A stretch of DNA of 64,000 nt, from the NCBI RefSeq assembly GCF_001514265.1, contig NZ_KQ949006.1, forward strand, positions 1 to 64,000. The letters run 5' to 3'. The position numbers and the translations under genes were made by a program. Below the pieces are notes generated by a model that did no database searches, had not been told where the DNA came from, and worked only from the letters and a program-made list of their open reading frames with translations. Positions 15,690 through 26,414 of this stretch are shown here, piece by piece. How positions within the stretch are numbered: the first letter of the stretch is position 1; each line of letters begins with the position of its first letter. Source of the DNA: Streptomyces resistomycificus (GTDB taxonomy: Bacteria; Actinomycetota; Actinomycetes; Streptomycetales; Streptomycetaceae).

Positions 15690-16505
15690 ATGACCAGCAA
15701 CGACCTCTATCTCGCCAAGGGCGCCACCGCGAACGCCCGGTACGCCGTCGACATCGACCCCAAGCGGGCCGGCTGGACCTACTGCGGTCTGCGGGTCGTC
15801 GAGCTGGAGCCCGGCGGTACGCACACGTTCGACACCGGGGACAGCGAGTGGATCGTCGTCCCGCTGCAAGGCGGCTGTACCGTACAAACAGATGGCAACG
15901 AGTTCCAACTCTCGGGCCGGGAAAGCGTGTTCAGTGGAGTCACCGACTTCGCCTACGTGCCCCGTGACGCCCGGGCACAGATCGCCTCCGGCGCGGGCGG
16001 CCGCTTTGCTTTGGCAGGAGCGAAGTGCGAGCGACGACTCCCCGCCCGCTACGGCCCCGCGCCGGAGGTCCCCCAGGAAGAGCGCGGCAGTGGCAACTGC
16101 ACGCGCCACGTCCGCAACTTCGCCTCGGCCGACGCCTTCGACTGCGACCGGCTGATCGCCGTCGAGGTCGTCACGCCCGGCGGCAACTGGTCCTCGTACC
16201 CGCCGCACAAGCACGACGAGCACCGGCCGGGCGAGGAGGCGGAGCTGGAGGAGATCTACTACTTCGAGATCGACGGCCCGAACGGTTTCGGCTATCAGCG
16301 CGTATCCCCTTCCCGTGAGGGCGGATCGGACGTCCTCGCGGAGGTCCGCTCCGGCGACGCCGTCCTCGTCCCCGACGGATGGCACGGCCCGTCGATCGCC
16401 CAGCCCGGCCACGACATGTACTACCTGAACGTCATGGCGGGACCGGGCGACACCCGGGAGTGGCGGATCTGCTTCCACCCGGACCACACGGAGGGTTACC
16501 GATGA
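15690..16505 (+). CDS. iolB: 5-deoxy-glucuronate isomerase
   Basis: A 271-residue bicupin of the KduI/IolB family. Metal-binding cupin features include the SSYPPHKHDEHRPGEEAELEE segment (His and Glu ligands) and GWHGPSIAQPGHDMYYLNVMAG. It converts 5-deoxy-glucuronate to 5-dehydro-2-deoxygluconate for IolC. It starts seven bases after the aldolase stop and overlaps iolD by four bases (ATGA). Confidence 0.92.
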   Translation: MTSNDLYLAKGATANARYAVDIDPKRAGWTYCGLRVVELEPGGTHTFDTGDSEWIVVPLQGGCTVQTDGNEFQLSGRESVFSGVTDFAYVPRDARAQIASGAGGRFALAGAKCERRLPARYGPAPEVPQEERGSGNCTRHVRNFASADAFDCDRLIAVEVVTPGGNWSSYPPHKHDEHRPGEEAELEEIYYFEIDGPNGFGYQRVSPSREGGSDVLAEVRSGDAVLVPDGWHGPSIAQPGHDMYYLNVMAGPGDTREWRICFHPDHTEGYR

Positions 16506-18385
16506 CCTCGACGACGAGGCTGACGGTCGCGCAGGCGCTGGTGCGCTTCCTCACCGCCCAGTACACCGAGCGTGACGGCGTACGGCAGCGGCTGATCGGC
16601 GCGACCTGGGGCATCTTCGGCCACGGCAACGTCGCCGGGCTCGGCCAGGCACTGGTCGAGCACACCGACACGATGCCGTTCCACCAGGGCCGCAACGAGC
16701 AGTCCATGGTGCACGCGGCGGTCGGTTACGCGAGGCAGTCCAACCGTCTCTCCACCCACGCCGTGACCACCTCCATCGGCCCGGGCGCGACGAACCTCGT
16801 GACCGGCGCCGCCCTCGCGACCATCAACCACCTCCCCGTCCTGCTGCTGCCCGGCGACACCTTCGCCACCCGGGTCGCCGACCCGGTCCTCCAGCAGCTG
16901 GAAGCGCCGTACGCCGGAGACGTGTCGGTCAACGACTGTCTGCGCCCGGTCTCGCGGTACTTCGACCGCGTCACCCGCCCGGAAGCCCTGATCCCGGCCG
17001 CCCTGCAGGCCATGCGCGTCCTCACCGACCCGGTGGAGACGGGCGCGGTCACCCTCGCGCTCCCCCAGGACGTACAGGCCGAGGCCTACGACTGGCCGGA
17101 CGAGTTCTTCGCCGAGCGCACCTGGGTGGTACGACGCCCGGGCGCCGACCCCACCGAACTCGCCGAGGCCGTACAGACGATACGGGCGGCCAGGCGGCCC
17201 CTGCTGATCGCCGGCGGCGGCGTCCACCACAGCCGCGCCGAGGAGGCCCTCGCCGAGTTCGCCGAGGCCACCGGCATCCCGGTCGCCTCCACCCAGGCCG
17301 GCAAGGGCTCCCTGCGCTACGACCACGCCCAGGACGTCGGCGGCGTCGGCCACACCGGCACCGCGACCGCCGACGAACTCGCCCGCCTGGCCGACCTGGT
17401 GATCGGCGTCGGCACCCGCTACACCGACTTCACCACCGCCTCCGGCACGCTCTTCGAGCAGCCCGGCGTGCGCTTCCTCAACCTCAACATCGCCCCGTTC
17501 GACGGCCACAAGCTCGCCGGGATGCCGCTCGTCGCGGACGCCCGCAGCGGCCTGATGGAGCTGACCGAGGCCCTCCAGATGCACGGGCACCGGGTCCCGG
17601 ACGGGTACGTGCGCGAGTACACCGAGGACAAGGAACGCTGGGAGCAGCGCGTCGACGCCTGCTACGAGGCCGACGAGCCGGACGTACGGCCGACGCAGTC
17701 CCAGGTGCTCGGCGCGCTGGACGCCCTGGTGGACGACACGGACGTGATCATCAACGCGGCCGGTTCGCTCCCCGGCGACCTGCACAAGCTGTGGCGGGCC
17801 CGCTCGCGGGACCAGTACCACCTGGAGTACGGCTACTCCTGCATGGGCTACGAGATACCGGCCGCCATCGGCGTGAAGATGGCGGCACCCGACCGGCCTG
17901 TCTGGGCGCTGGTCGGCGACGGTACCTATCTGATGATGCCGACGGAGATCGTGACGGCCGTACAGGAGGGGATCGCGATCAAGATGCTCCTCGTCCAGAA
18001 CCACGGCTACGCGTCCATCGGCGGCCTGTCCGAGTCGGTGGGCGGCGAGCGGTTCGGCACCGCGTACCGCTACCAGTCCGAGGACGGTACCTACACGGGG
18101 GCCCCGCTCCCCGTCGACCTCGCCGCGAACGCGGCGAGCCTGGGCATGCGCGTCCTGCGCGCGAAGACGGTCCGGGACCTGCGAGCCGCGCTCGCCGAGG
18201 CCCGGGCCGCCGACACTCCCACATGTGTCTACGTCGAGACGGAAACGGCAGACACAGTGTCGGGCCCGCCGCCGGCGCAGGCCTGGTGGGATGTACCTGT
18301 GGCCGAGACCGCGACGCGACCGTCCGCGGTCAAGGCCCGTGAGCTGTACGAACGGCACGTCTCCACCCGACGCCGCCATCTGTGA
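16502..18385 (+). CDS. iolD: 3D-(3,5/4)-trihydroxycyclohexane-1,2-dione hydrolase
   Basis: A 627-residue thiamine diphosphate enzyme. It has the N-terminal catalytic-Glu segment (HQGRNEQSMVHAAVGYARQ), a central FAD/ThDP-fold domain and the C-terminal ThDP motif GDGTYLMMP...N. IolD opens the inositol ring product to 5-deoxy-glucuronate, the substrate of the upstream IolB. The start is the ATG at 16502, coupled to the iolB stop; length fits the family (about 620-640). Confidence 0.93.
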   Translation: MTSTTRLTVAQALVRFLTAQYTERDGVRQRLIGATWGIFGHGNVAGLGQALVEHTDTMPFHQGRNEQSMVHAAVGYARQSNRLSTHAVTTSIGPGATNLVTGAALATINHLPVLLLPGDTFATRVADPVLQQLEAPYAGDVSVNDCLRPVSRYFDRVTRPEALIPAALQAMRVLTDPVETGAVTLALPQDVQAEAYDWPDEFFAERTWVVRRPGADPTELAEAVQTIRAARRPLLIAGGGVHHSRAEEALAEFAEATGIPVASTQAGKGSLRYDHAQDVGGVGHTGTATADELARLADLVIGVGTRYTDFTTASGTLFEQPGVRFLNLNIAPFDGHKLAGMPLVADARSGLMELTEALQMHGHRVPDGYVREYTEDKERWEQRVDACYEADEPDVRPTQSQVLGALDALVDDTDVIINAAGSLPGDLHKLWRARSRDQYHLEYGYSCMGYEIPAAIGVKMAAPDRPVWALVGDGTYLMMPTEIVTAVQEGIAIKMLLVQNHGYASIGGLSESVGGERFGTAYRYQSEDGTYTGAPLPVDLAANAASLGMRVLRAKTVRDLRAALAEARAADTPTCVYVETETADTVSGPPPAQAWWDVPVAETATRPSAVKARELYERHVSTRRRHL

Positions 18386-18399
18386 AGGAGCACTCGGTC

Positions 18400-19902
<1,503 letters not shown>

Positions 19903-19911
19903 GCACACCGG

Positions 19912-19946
19912 GTGGGGCCGTCCGCATCGCGGACGGCCCCACTTTC
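19912..19946 (+). terminator. Terminator after mmsA
   Basis: A perfect 14-bp stem (GTGGGGCCGTCCGC and complement) with a 3-nt loop, followed by TTTCG, ends the inositol operon ten bases after the mmsA stop. Confidence 0.85.
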
Positions 19947-20134
19947 GTGCCCGCGTGGGAAGACGCGGTGGCTCGCGTCACTCCCCGAGGACGAGCGGGC
20001 ACAGGGGCGTGGGGTCTCACCCCGCCGTACACCGGACGCGGTACACGACAGCGGCCGCGTACCCCGGCGGGATGGCCCGCAGTTCACCCCTCGGTCGATA
20101 ACTCCCCGACAGCTTCACCCCGTACCGTTGACGC

Positions 20135-22789
20135 ATGGATCTTCGACTGCCCCGGCTGCGAGGCCTACTCCGGGGGCCGCGACGGCTCGGTGCCGCCGCG
20201 GCCGCCGTTGTGGTGCTCGCCGGCGCCGGGACATGGACGGCCGCCGCGGACGACGACGCGCCCCCGGTACGCCGTACCGACCGGGTCATGGAGATGGGGG
20301 ACGGGGTGCGCATCGACACCTCGTACTTCACCTCCTCCGGCGCGGGCCGGCGCCCCGCCGTCCTCCTGGCCCACGGCTTCGGCGGCAGCAAGAACGACGT
20401 ACGGCAGCAGGCCCAGGACCTCGCCCGGGACGGCTACGCGGTGCTGACCTGGTCGGCCCGCAGCTTCGGCAGGTCCACCGGCAAGATCGGGCTGAACGAC
20501 CCGAAGGGCGAGGTCGCCGACGTCCACAAGCTCATCGACTGGCTGGCGAAGCAGCCGCAGGTACAGCTCGACAAGTCCGGTGACCCGCGCGTCGGCGTCT
20601 CGGGCGCCTCGTACGGCGGGGCGATCTCACTGCTGGCCGCCGGGTACGACGACCGGGTGGACGCCATCGCCCCGTCGGTCACCTACTGGAACCTCTCGGA
20701 CGCGCTGTTCCCGAACGGCGTGTTCAAGAAGCTCTGGGCGGGCATCTTCGTCAACTCCGGCGGCGGCTGCGAGAAGTTCGAGGCACAGCTGTGCCGGATG
20801 TACGAGCGGGTCGCCGAGTCCGGCACCCCGGACGCGCAGGCCGAGCAGCTCCTGGCGGAGCGTTCACCGGCCGCCGTCGCCGACCGCATCAAGGTGCCGA
20901 CCCTGCTGATGCAGGGCCAGACCGACTCCCTCTTCCCGCTCGACCAGGCCGACGCGGCCGCCAAGGCGATCCGCGCCAACGGCGCCCCCGTCGACGTCGA
21001 CTGGATCGCGGGCGGCCACGACGGCGGCGACATGGAGGCGGACCGCGTCCAGGCCCGCGTGCACTCCTGGTTCGACCGGTACCTGAAGGACGACAAGGGC
21101 GCCGACACCGGCCCCGCGTTCCGGGTCACCCGCACCCTCGGCGCCGGCTCGGGTGACGGCGAGACCCGCCTGAAGGGCGTGGACGCGGACAGCTACCCCG
21201 GCCTGGAGGGCAGGCCCCGGTCGATCGCCCTGACCGGACGCGAGCAGAGCTTCGCCAACCCGGCAGGAGCCAGCCCGCCCGGCGTCTCCTCCCTGCCCGG
21301 CCTCGGCAGCGGCGGCGGCCTCGCCCAGCTGTCGTCGCTGGGAGTCTCGGTCTCCCTCGACTTCCCGGGCCAGTTCGCCGCGTTCGAGTCGGCGCCCGTC
21401 CGCGACGACCTCCAGATCACCGGCTCCCCGACGGCCACCGTCCATGTGAAGTCCACGAGCGACGACGCCGTGCTCTTCGCCAAGGTGTACGACGTCGGCC
21501 CGGGCGGCGGCCGGCAGGAGCTGCCCTCCCAGCTGGTCGAGCCCATCAGGGTCGAGGGCGCGAAGGCCGGCAAGGACGTCACGATCACCCTGCCCGCCGT
21601 CGACCACGAGGTGGACGACGGTCACCGGCTGCGCCTGGTCCTCGCCTCCACCGACCTGGCCTACGCCTCACCGAACAGCCCGGCGACGTACACCGTCTCC
21701 CTCAAGGGCGACCTGAAGGTGCCGACCGCCCTCGGCGACGCCAACGCGGCGGCCCCGCTGCCCGCCTGGGTGTGGTGGCTGCCCCTCGCCGGCGCGGTGC
21801 TCGCCCTGGTCCTGCTGGTGACCGGACGCCGCCGCACGACGGCCCCCGCCGCCCCCGACCCCGGACTGGCGGAAGTCCCGCTGCAGATAACGGACCTGAG
21901 CAAGCGCTACGCCAAGTCGGCCGACCGGTACGCCGTCCGTGACCTGTCCTTCCGCGTCGAGAAGGGCCAGGTCCTCGGCCTGCTCGGGCCGAACGGCGCG
22001 GGCAAGACGACCACCCTGCGCATGCTGATGGGCCTGATCAAGCCGGACGGCGGCGAGATCCGCGTCTTCGGCCACGCGATCGCGCCCGGCGCTCCCGTGC
22101 TGTCCAGGGTCGGCGCCTTCGTCGAGGGCGCCGGCTTCCTCCCGCACCTCTCCGGCCGCGAGAACCTGGAGCTGTACTGGCAGGCCACCGGCCGCCCGCC
22201 CGAGGACGCCCACCTGGACGAGGCCCTGGAGATCGCCGGCCTCGGCACCGCTCTGGCCCGTGCGGTACGGACGTACTCCCAGGGCATGCGCCAGCGCCTG
22301 GCCATCGCCCAGGCCATGCTCGGACTGCCCGATCTGCTGATACTCGACGAGCCGACCAACGGTCTCGACCCGCCGCAGATCCGCGAGATGCGCGAGGTCA
22401 TGATCCGTTACGCGGCGGCCGGCCGCACGGTGATCGTCTCCAGCCACCTCCTGTCCGAGGTCGAGCAGTCCTGCACGCACCTGGTGGTGATGGACCACGG
22501 ACAGCTCGTCCAGGCGGGCCCGGTCCGCGAGATCGTCGGCTCCGGCGACACCCTGCTGGTGGGCACCGCCACACCGGTCGACGACCCGCTCGTCGAGAAG
22601 GTCGCCGCTCTGCCCGGCGTCGAGTCGGCCGTCCGCGGCGACGAGGGCCTGGTGGTACGGCTGGGCGCCGACGGCAGCGCCCAGCGACTGGTCGCCGAAC
22701 TCGTCCGGCTGGAGGTACCGGTGGAGTCGGTCGGCCCGCACCGTCGCCTCGAAGACGCCTTCCTCACCCTGATCGGAGAGTCCGCATGA
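20135..22789 (+). CDS. Fusion: secreted X-Pro/CocE-like hydrolase, TM helix and ABC ATPase
   Basis: An 884-residue protein with two unrelated halves. After an N-terminal signal or anchor helix (about residues 18-38) comes an alpha/beta hydrolase of the S15/CocE type: nucleophile GASYGG near 160, Asp in QTDSLFP near 264, His in GGHDGG near 294, and a C-terminal jelly-roll-like region to about 530. A single membrane helix (WVWWLPLAGAVLALVLL, near 548-564) leads to a full ABC ATPase: Walker A LLGPNGAGKTTT near 615, signature YSQGMRQRLA near 715, Walker B LLILDEPTNGLD near 735. The geometry places the enzyme outside and the ATPase inside. It is coupled to a permease by an ATGA overlap. Confidence 0.85.
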   Translation: MDLRLPRLRGLLRGPRRLGAAAAAVVVLAGAGTWTAAADDDAPPVRRTDRVMEMGDGVRIDTSYFTSSGAGRRPAVLLAHGFGGSKNDVRQQAQDLARDGYAVLTWSARSFGRSTGKIGLNDPKGEVADVHKLIDWLAKQPQVQLDKSGDPRVGVSGASYGGAISLLAAGYDDRVDAIAPSVTYWNLSDALFPNGVFKKLWAGIFVNSGGGCEKFEAQLCRMYERVAESGTPDAQAEQLLAERSPAAVADRIKVPTLLMQGQTDSLFPLDQADAAAKAIRANGAPVDVDWIAGGHDGGDMEADRVQARVHSWFDRYLKDDKGADTGPAFRVTRTLGAGSGDGETRLKGVDADSYPGLEGRPRSIALTGREQSFANPAGASPPGVSSLPGLGSGGGLAQLSSLGVSVSLDFPGQFAAFESAPVRDDLQITGSPTATVHVKSTSDDAVLFAKVYDVGPGGGRQELPSQLVEPIRVEGAKAGKDVTITLPAVDHEVDDGHRLRLVLASTDLAYASPNSPATYTVSLKGDLKVPTALGDANAAAPLPAWVWWLPLAGAVLALVLLVTGRRRTTAPAAPDPGLAEVPLQITDLSKRYAKSADRYAVRDLSFRVEKGQVLGLLGPNGAGKTTTLRMLMGLIKPDGGEIRVFGHAIAPGAPVLSRVGAFVEGAGFLPHLSGRENLELYWQATGRPPEDAHLDEALEIAGLGTALARAVRTYSQGMRQRLAIAQAMLGLPDLLILDEPTNGLDPPQIREMREVMIRYAAAGRTVIVSSHLLSEVEQSCTHLVVMDHGQLVQAGPVREIVGSGDTLLVGTATPVDDPLVEKVAALPGVESAVRGDEGLVVRLGADGSAQRLVAELVRLEVPVESVGPHRRLEDAFLTLIGESA

Positions 22790-23649
22790 GCACGCTCGCC
22801 GAGCCCGTCGAGGTCGCCGCCGGCTACCGCGCGGGCCGCACGCTGCCCATCCGGGTCGAGCTGGTCCGGCAGTTGAAGCGGCGCCGCACCCTCGTCATGG
22901 GCGGCATCCTGTTCGCCCTGCCGTTCGTGCTGCTGATCGCCTTCCAGGTGGGCGGCGAACCGGGCGGCCGCAACCAGGGGGTGAACCTGATGGACACCGC
23001 CACGCTGTCCGGGGCCAACTTCGCCGCGGTGAACCTCTTCGCGTCCGCCGGATTCCTGCTGGTCGTCCCCGTCGCCCTGTTCTGCGGGGACACCGTCGCC
23101 TCGGAGGCCAGCTGGTCCTCCCTGCGCTATCTGCTGGCGGCACCGGTGCCCCGGGCCCGGCTGCTGTGGTCCAAGCTCGTGGTCGGGCTGGGCCTGAGCC
23201 TCGCGGCGATGGTGCTGCTGCCGCTGGTGGCGCTCGCCGTCGGCACGGTGGCCTACGGCTGGGGCCCGCTGGAACTGCCCACCGGCGGCTCGCTTGCCGC
23301 CGGGACCGCCGCCCAGCGCCTGGTGATCACGGTGGCGTACATCTTCGTGTCCCAACTGATCACCGCGGCCCTGGCGTTCTGGCTCTCCACCCGCACGGAC
23401 GCGCCGCTCGGCGCGGTCGGCGGGGCGGTCGGCCTGACCATCGTCGGCAACGTGCTCGACCAGGTGACGGCCCTCGGCGACTGGCGCGACTTCCTTCCCG
23501 CGCACTGGCAGTACGCCTGGCTCGACGCCGTGAGGCCACAGCTGGAGTGGTCGGACATGATCCAGGGCGCGTCCGTGTCGGTAACGTACGCCCTGGTGCT
23601 GTTCGCGCTGGCCTTCCGGGGTTTTGCCCGCAAGGACGTGGTGTCGTAG
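22786..23649 (+). CDS. ABC-2 type transporter permease
   Basis: This 287-residue membrane protein has about six hydrophobic segments (starting near LVMGGILFALPFVLLIAF) and an ABC-2 permease layout. Its ATG overlaps the stop of the hydrolase-ATPase fusion by four bases, so the two form one transporter. The exported substrate is unknown. The last segment ends in FRGFARKDVVS, a usual cytoplasmic tail. Confidence 0.85.
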   Translation: MSTLAEPVEVAAGYRAGRTLPIRVELVRQLKRRRTLVMGGILFALPFVLLIAFQVGGEPGGRNQGVNLMDTATLSGANFAAVNLFASAGFLLVVPVALFCGDTVASEASWSSLRYLLAAPVPRARLLWSKLVVGLGLSLAAMVLLPLVALAVGTVAYGWGPLELPTGGSLAAGTAAQRLVITVAYIFVSQLITAALAFWLSTRTDAPLGAVGGAVGLTIVGNVLDQVTALGDWRDFLPAHWQYAWLDAVRPQLEWSDMIQGASVSVTYALVLFALAFRGFARKDVVS

Positions 23650-23796
23650 GTCAACGGAGGATCACCTACCGGTCTCGACGGCCGTCTTCCGTGCCCTCTT
23701 CGAGATTCATCCGCAACGCCCCGTAGCGCACGTTCCGGCCCCCTTCGCCGTCACAGTCACAAGCGTCGGCGTCAACTAGCCAAGGGGGCACGGAAA

Positions 23797-25344
23797 ATGG
23801 AGCGACATCGGATACGACGGCTGCGAGCCGCCCTGGTCGCACTCACCGCGACGGGCGGCCTGCTGCTGACGGGATGCGGCGCGAGCGGCGACAGCGACCG
23901 AGGCAGCAGCTCGGATCGGGCGGACGGGGCGACCGGTTTCCCGGCCCCGGGCCCCGACCGGGGCACCGGCGAGCAGGACGGCGACAGCCCGGACGACGAG
24001 TCCCGCGAGGTCGCCCCCTCTCCCGACCACCTCTCCACCTTCGCCCTCGACGTCGACACCGCCTCCTACGGCTACGCCCGCCGCACCCTCGCCGACGGGC
24101 AGCGCCCGGACCCCTCCACGATCCGCCCGGAGGAGTTCGTCAACAGCTTCCGCCAGGACTACGAACGCCCCGACGGCAACGGCTTCTCGGTGACCGTCGA
24201 CGGCGCCCGCACCGACGACGAGGACTGGTCCCTGGTCCGCGTCGGCCTCGCCACCCGCGGCACGTCCCAGCGGCCCGACGACCGCCCGCCCGCCGCCCTG
24301 ACCTTCGTCATCGACATCTCCGGCTCCATGGCCGAACCGGGCCGCCTCGACCTGGCCCAGGAATCCCTGGGCGTGATGACCGACCGGCTGCGCGACGACG
24401 ACTCGGTCGCCATCGTCACCTTCAGCGACCAGGCGAAGACCGTGCTGCCGATGACCCGCCTGGGCGGCAACCGCGACGAGATCCACGACGCCGTCGACGA
24501 CCTGGAGCCCACCTTCTCCACCAACCTCGGCGCGGGCGTCGAGACCGGCTACGCCACCGCCGTCGAGGGCCGCCGCGAGGGCGCCACCAACCGGGTCGTC
24601 CTGGTCTCCGACGCCCTCGCCAACGACGGTGACACCGACGCCGACTCCATCCTGGAGCGCATCGACGGCGCCCGCCGCGAGCACGGCATCACCCTCTTCG
24701 GCGTCGGCGTCGGCAGCGACTACGGAGACGCCCTGATGGAACGCCTCGCCGACAAGGGCGACGGCCACACCGTCTACGTGTCCGGCGCGGACGACGCCGA
24801 GAAGGTCTTCTGCGAGCAGCTCCCGCGCAACATCGACCTCACCGCCCGCGACGCCAAGGCCCAGGTCGCCTTCGACCCGGAGACGGTCGCCGACTTCCGC
24901 CTGATCGGCTACGACAACCGCCGCGTCGCCGACGACGACTTCCGCGACGACCGTGTCGACGGCGGCGAGGTCGGCCCCGGCCACACCGTGACCGCCCTCT
25001 ACGCCGTCCGCACCAGGCAGGGCGCCGACGGCCACCTCGCCACCGCCACCGTCCGCTGGCAGGACCCCGAGACCCGTACCCCGCACGAGGAGTCAGGCCA
25101 ACTGGAGTCCGACTCCCTGGACCACTCCGTGTGGAGCGCGAGCCCCCGCTTCCAGGTCACCGCCGTGGCCGCCTACTTCGCCGACGCCCTCCGCCGGGGC
25201 GACGACCGCTGGGCGGCACTACCGGACGCCCGGCCCCTCGACGAGCTGGCCGGACGGGCCGACGACCTGGCGGACACCACCGAGGACAGGGCGGTACGCG
25301 AACTGGCCGACACCATCCGCCGGGCGCGGCACCTCGCGGACTAG
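23797..25344 (+). CDS. VWA-domain lipoprotein (YfbK-like)
   Basis: A 515-residue lipoprotein: signal peptide with lipobox LLTGC (Cys27), then an Asp/Gly-rich linker, a YfbK-type N-terminal domain (FALDVDTASYGYARRTL), and a von Willebrand A domain with the MIDAS motif DISGSMAEP near residue 173. A C-terminal helical domain follows (FQVTAVAAYFADALR). It should be anchored outside the membrane and bind a partner through a metal ion. A leader of about 150 nt separates it from the ABC genes. The function is not known beyond the domain. Confidence 0.85.
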   Translation: MERHRIRRLRAALVALTATGGLLLTGCGASGDSDRGSSSDRADGATGFPAPGPDRGTGEQDGDSPDDESREVAPSPDHLSTFALDVDTASYGYARRTLADGQRPDPSTIRPEEFVNSFRQDYERPDGNGFSVTVDGARTDDEDWSLVRVGLATRGTSQRPDDRPPAALTFVIDISGSMAEPGRLDLAQESLGVMTDRLRDDDSVAIVTFSDQAKTVLPMTRLGGNRDEIHDAVDDLEPTFSTNLGAGVETGYATAVEGRREGATNRVVLVSDALANDGDTDADSILERIDGARREHGITLFGVGVGSDYGDALMERLADKGDGHTVYVSGADDAEKVFCEQLPRNIDLTARDAKAQVAFDPETVADFRLIGYDNRRVADDDFRDDRVDGGEVGPGHTVTALYAVRTRQGADGHLATATVRWQDPETRTPHEESGQLESDSLDHSVWSASPRFQVTAVAAYFADALRRGDDRWAALPDARPLDELAGRADDLADTTEDRAVRELADTIRRARHLAD

Positions 25345-25375
25345 TCGGTCTCCGCGCACCGCCTGCCTCCGGGAC

Positions 25376-26011
25376 CTACCGGCCGGCGCAGACCGAGGGC
25401 AGCGCCCGTGCCAGCCCCTCCAGATGCAGCAGGTCCAGCTCATGGCCGTACGCGGACCGCGCGGCGGCGACGGTCAGCCGGGGCGCGCACGACCGCCCGG
25501 CCCGCAGCGCCGACGTCTCCCGCAACTCGGCCAGCACCTGTGTGGTGATGCGATCCAGCTGCGGCCGGACCTCCTTGACCAGGTCCGGCCGCTCGGTGGG
25601 CCGCTGCTCGGGATGCGCGTCCCAGCGGGCGTAGAGACCGCGCTGCACCAGCTTGTTCGCCTCGATCTGGTCCCGGAAGACCGCACTCACCGCCTCCGGG
25701 TCCAGCCCGAGCGCGACGGCCCGCGCGGACACGTCGTCGAGGATCTGCCGCTCGCGCTCGGGGTCGTCGATCGGCTTGTCCGTCCCGTACTTGGCGGCCG
25801 CCACCTTGTCCGCGAGCAGCAGCCGCTCGGCGAACAGGTCGGTGAGCGGGACGAGCGAGTTGGCTCGCGCGGACGCGGACGCGGGCACGGACGCGAACGC
25901 GGGCACGGGTGTGGGTGTGGGCGCGGCTACGGCGGCGGGGGCGCCGGCGAGGGTGACGGCCGCCGTGGCGCACACGGCGACGAGGACGGAGCGAAGGCGT
26001 TGGGGGCGCAC
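25376..26011 (-). CDS. Secreted chorismate mutase (AroQ-gamma type)
   Basis: A 211-residue protein with an N-terminal signal peptide (VLVAVCATAAVTLAGAPAAVA), a low-complexity Pro/Ala/Ser spacer and an all-helical chorismate mutase domain (ADKVAAAKYGTDKPIDDPERER, then FRDQIEANKLVQRGLYARW). Two cysteines (RSCAP, SVCAG) near the C-terminus fit the disulfide of exported AroQ-gamma enzymes. It would make prephenate outside the cytosol; the purpose of such enzymes is unclear. The GTG at 26011 is preceded by GGAAGGAAAG; the frame is open further upstream but reads through non-protein-like sequence. Confidence 0.85.
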   Translation of the reverse strand: MRPQRLRSVLVAVCATAAVTLAGAPAAVAAPTPTPVPAFASVPASASARANSLVPLTDLFAERLLLADKVAAAKYGTDKPIDDPERERQILDDVSARAVALGLDPEAVSAVFRDQIEANKLVQRGLYARWDAHPEQRPTERPDLVKEVRPQLDRITTQVLAELRETSALRAGRSCAPRLTVAAARSAYGHELDLLHLEGLARALPSVCAGR

Positions 26012-26414
26012 GGGCTTTCCTTCCGTGGGGGGTCGGTCGGCGCCGGGCCGGGACCCCGCGCCGGTCAGCAACGTACCGGTGAGGCCCCCGCCCACCGCCC
26101 GCGGGCCCTGCCCCGACTCCCTTTCCGTCGTGGGCAGATGTGGGCGTCGTCGGACATCCACGCCGCCGGAACCCGGCGAGCACCACGGCCGCCGCGGGCA
26201 GCGGCCACCGGGCAGCACTGGGCGGGGCTTCCGGCCGGACCACGGAGGGCGGCGAGGCCTTCGGCCGCGCGGGCGAGTGCGTCGACGTCGTGATCCGGTC
26301 GTCGGACCACCCGGAGCCGACCTTGACACCCTCAGCATGTTTACTCGACAGTAAGTTGACTCTCCAGTAAGGACTGGACGGGACGTCAGCAGAGCCGCGA
26401 CCGGGAGCCGTCTC
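26012..26414. other. 403-bp divergent intergenic region
   Basis: The region between the chorismate mutase gene (minus) and the acyl-CoA ligase gene (plus) has no credible gene. Its only clear content is the repeated operator at 26341-26370 next to the ligase. Confidence 0.6.
26323..26370 (+). promoter_or_regulatory. Promoter with two tandem TetR-like operators for the acyl-CoA ligase
   Basis: Two 14-bp dyads, TTACTCGACAGTAA (26341-26354) and TGACTCTCCAGTAA (26357-26370), lie 16 bp apart. They share the pattern (T/G)ACTCnnCAGTAA. A TTGACA box at 26323-26328 would place a -10 within the first dyad. Paired sites on one DNA face suit a TetR-family fatty-acid regulator that binds as two dimers. 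Confidence 0.6.
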
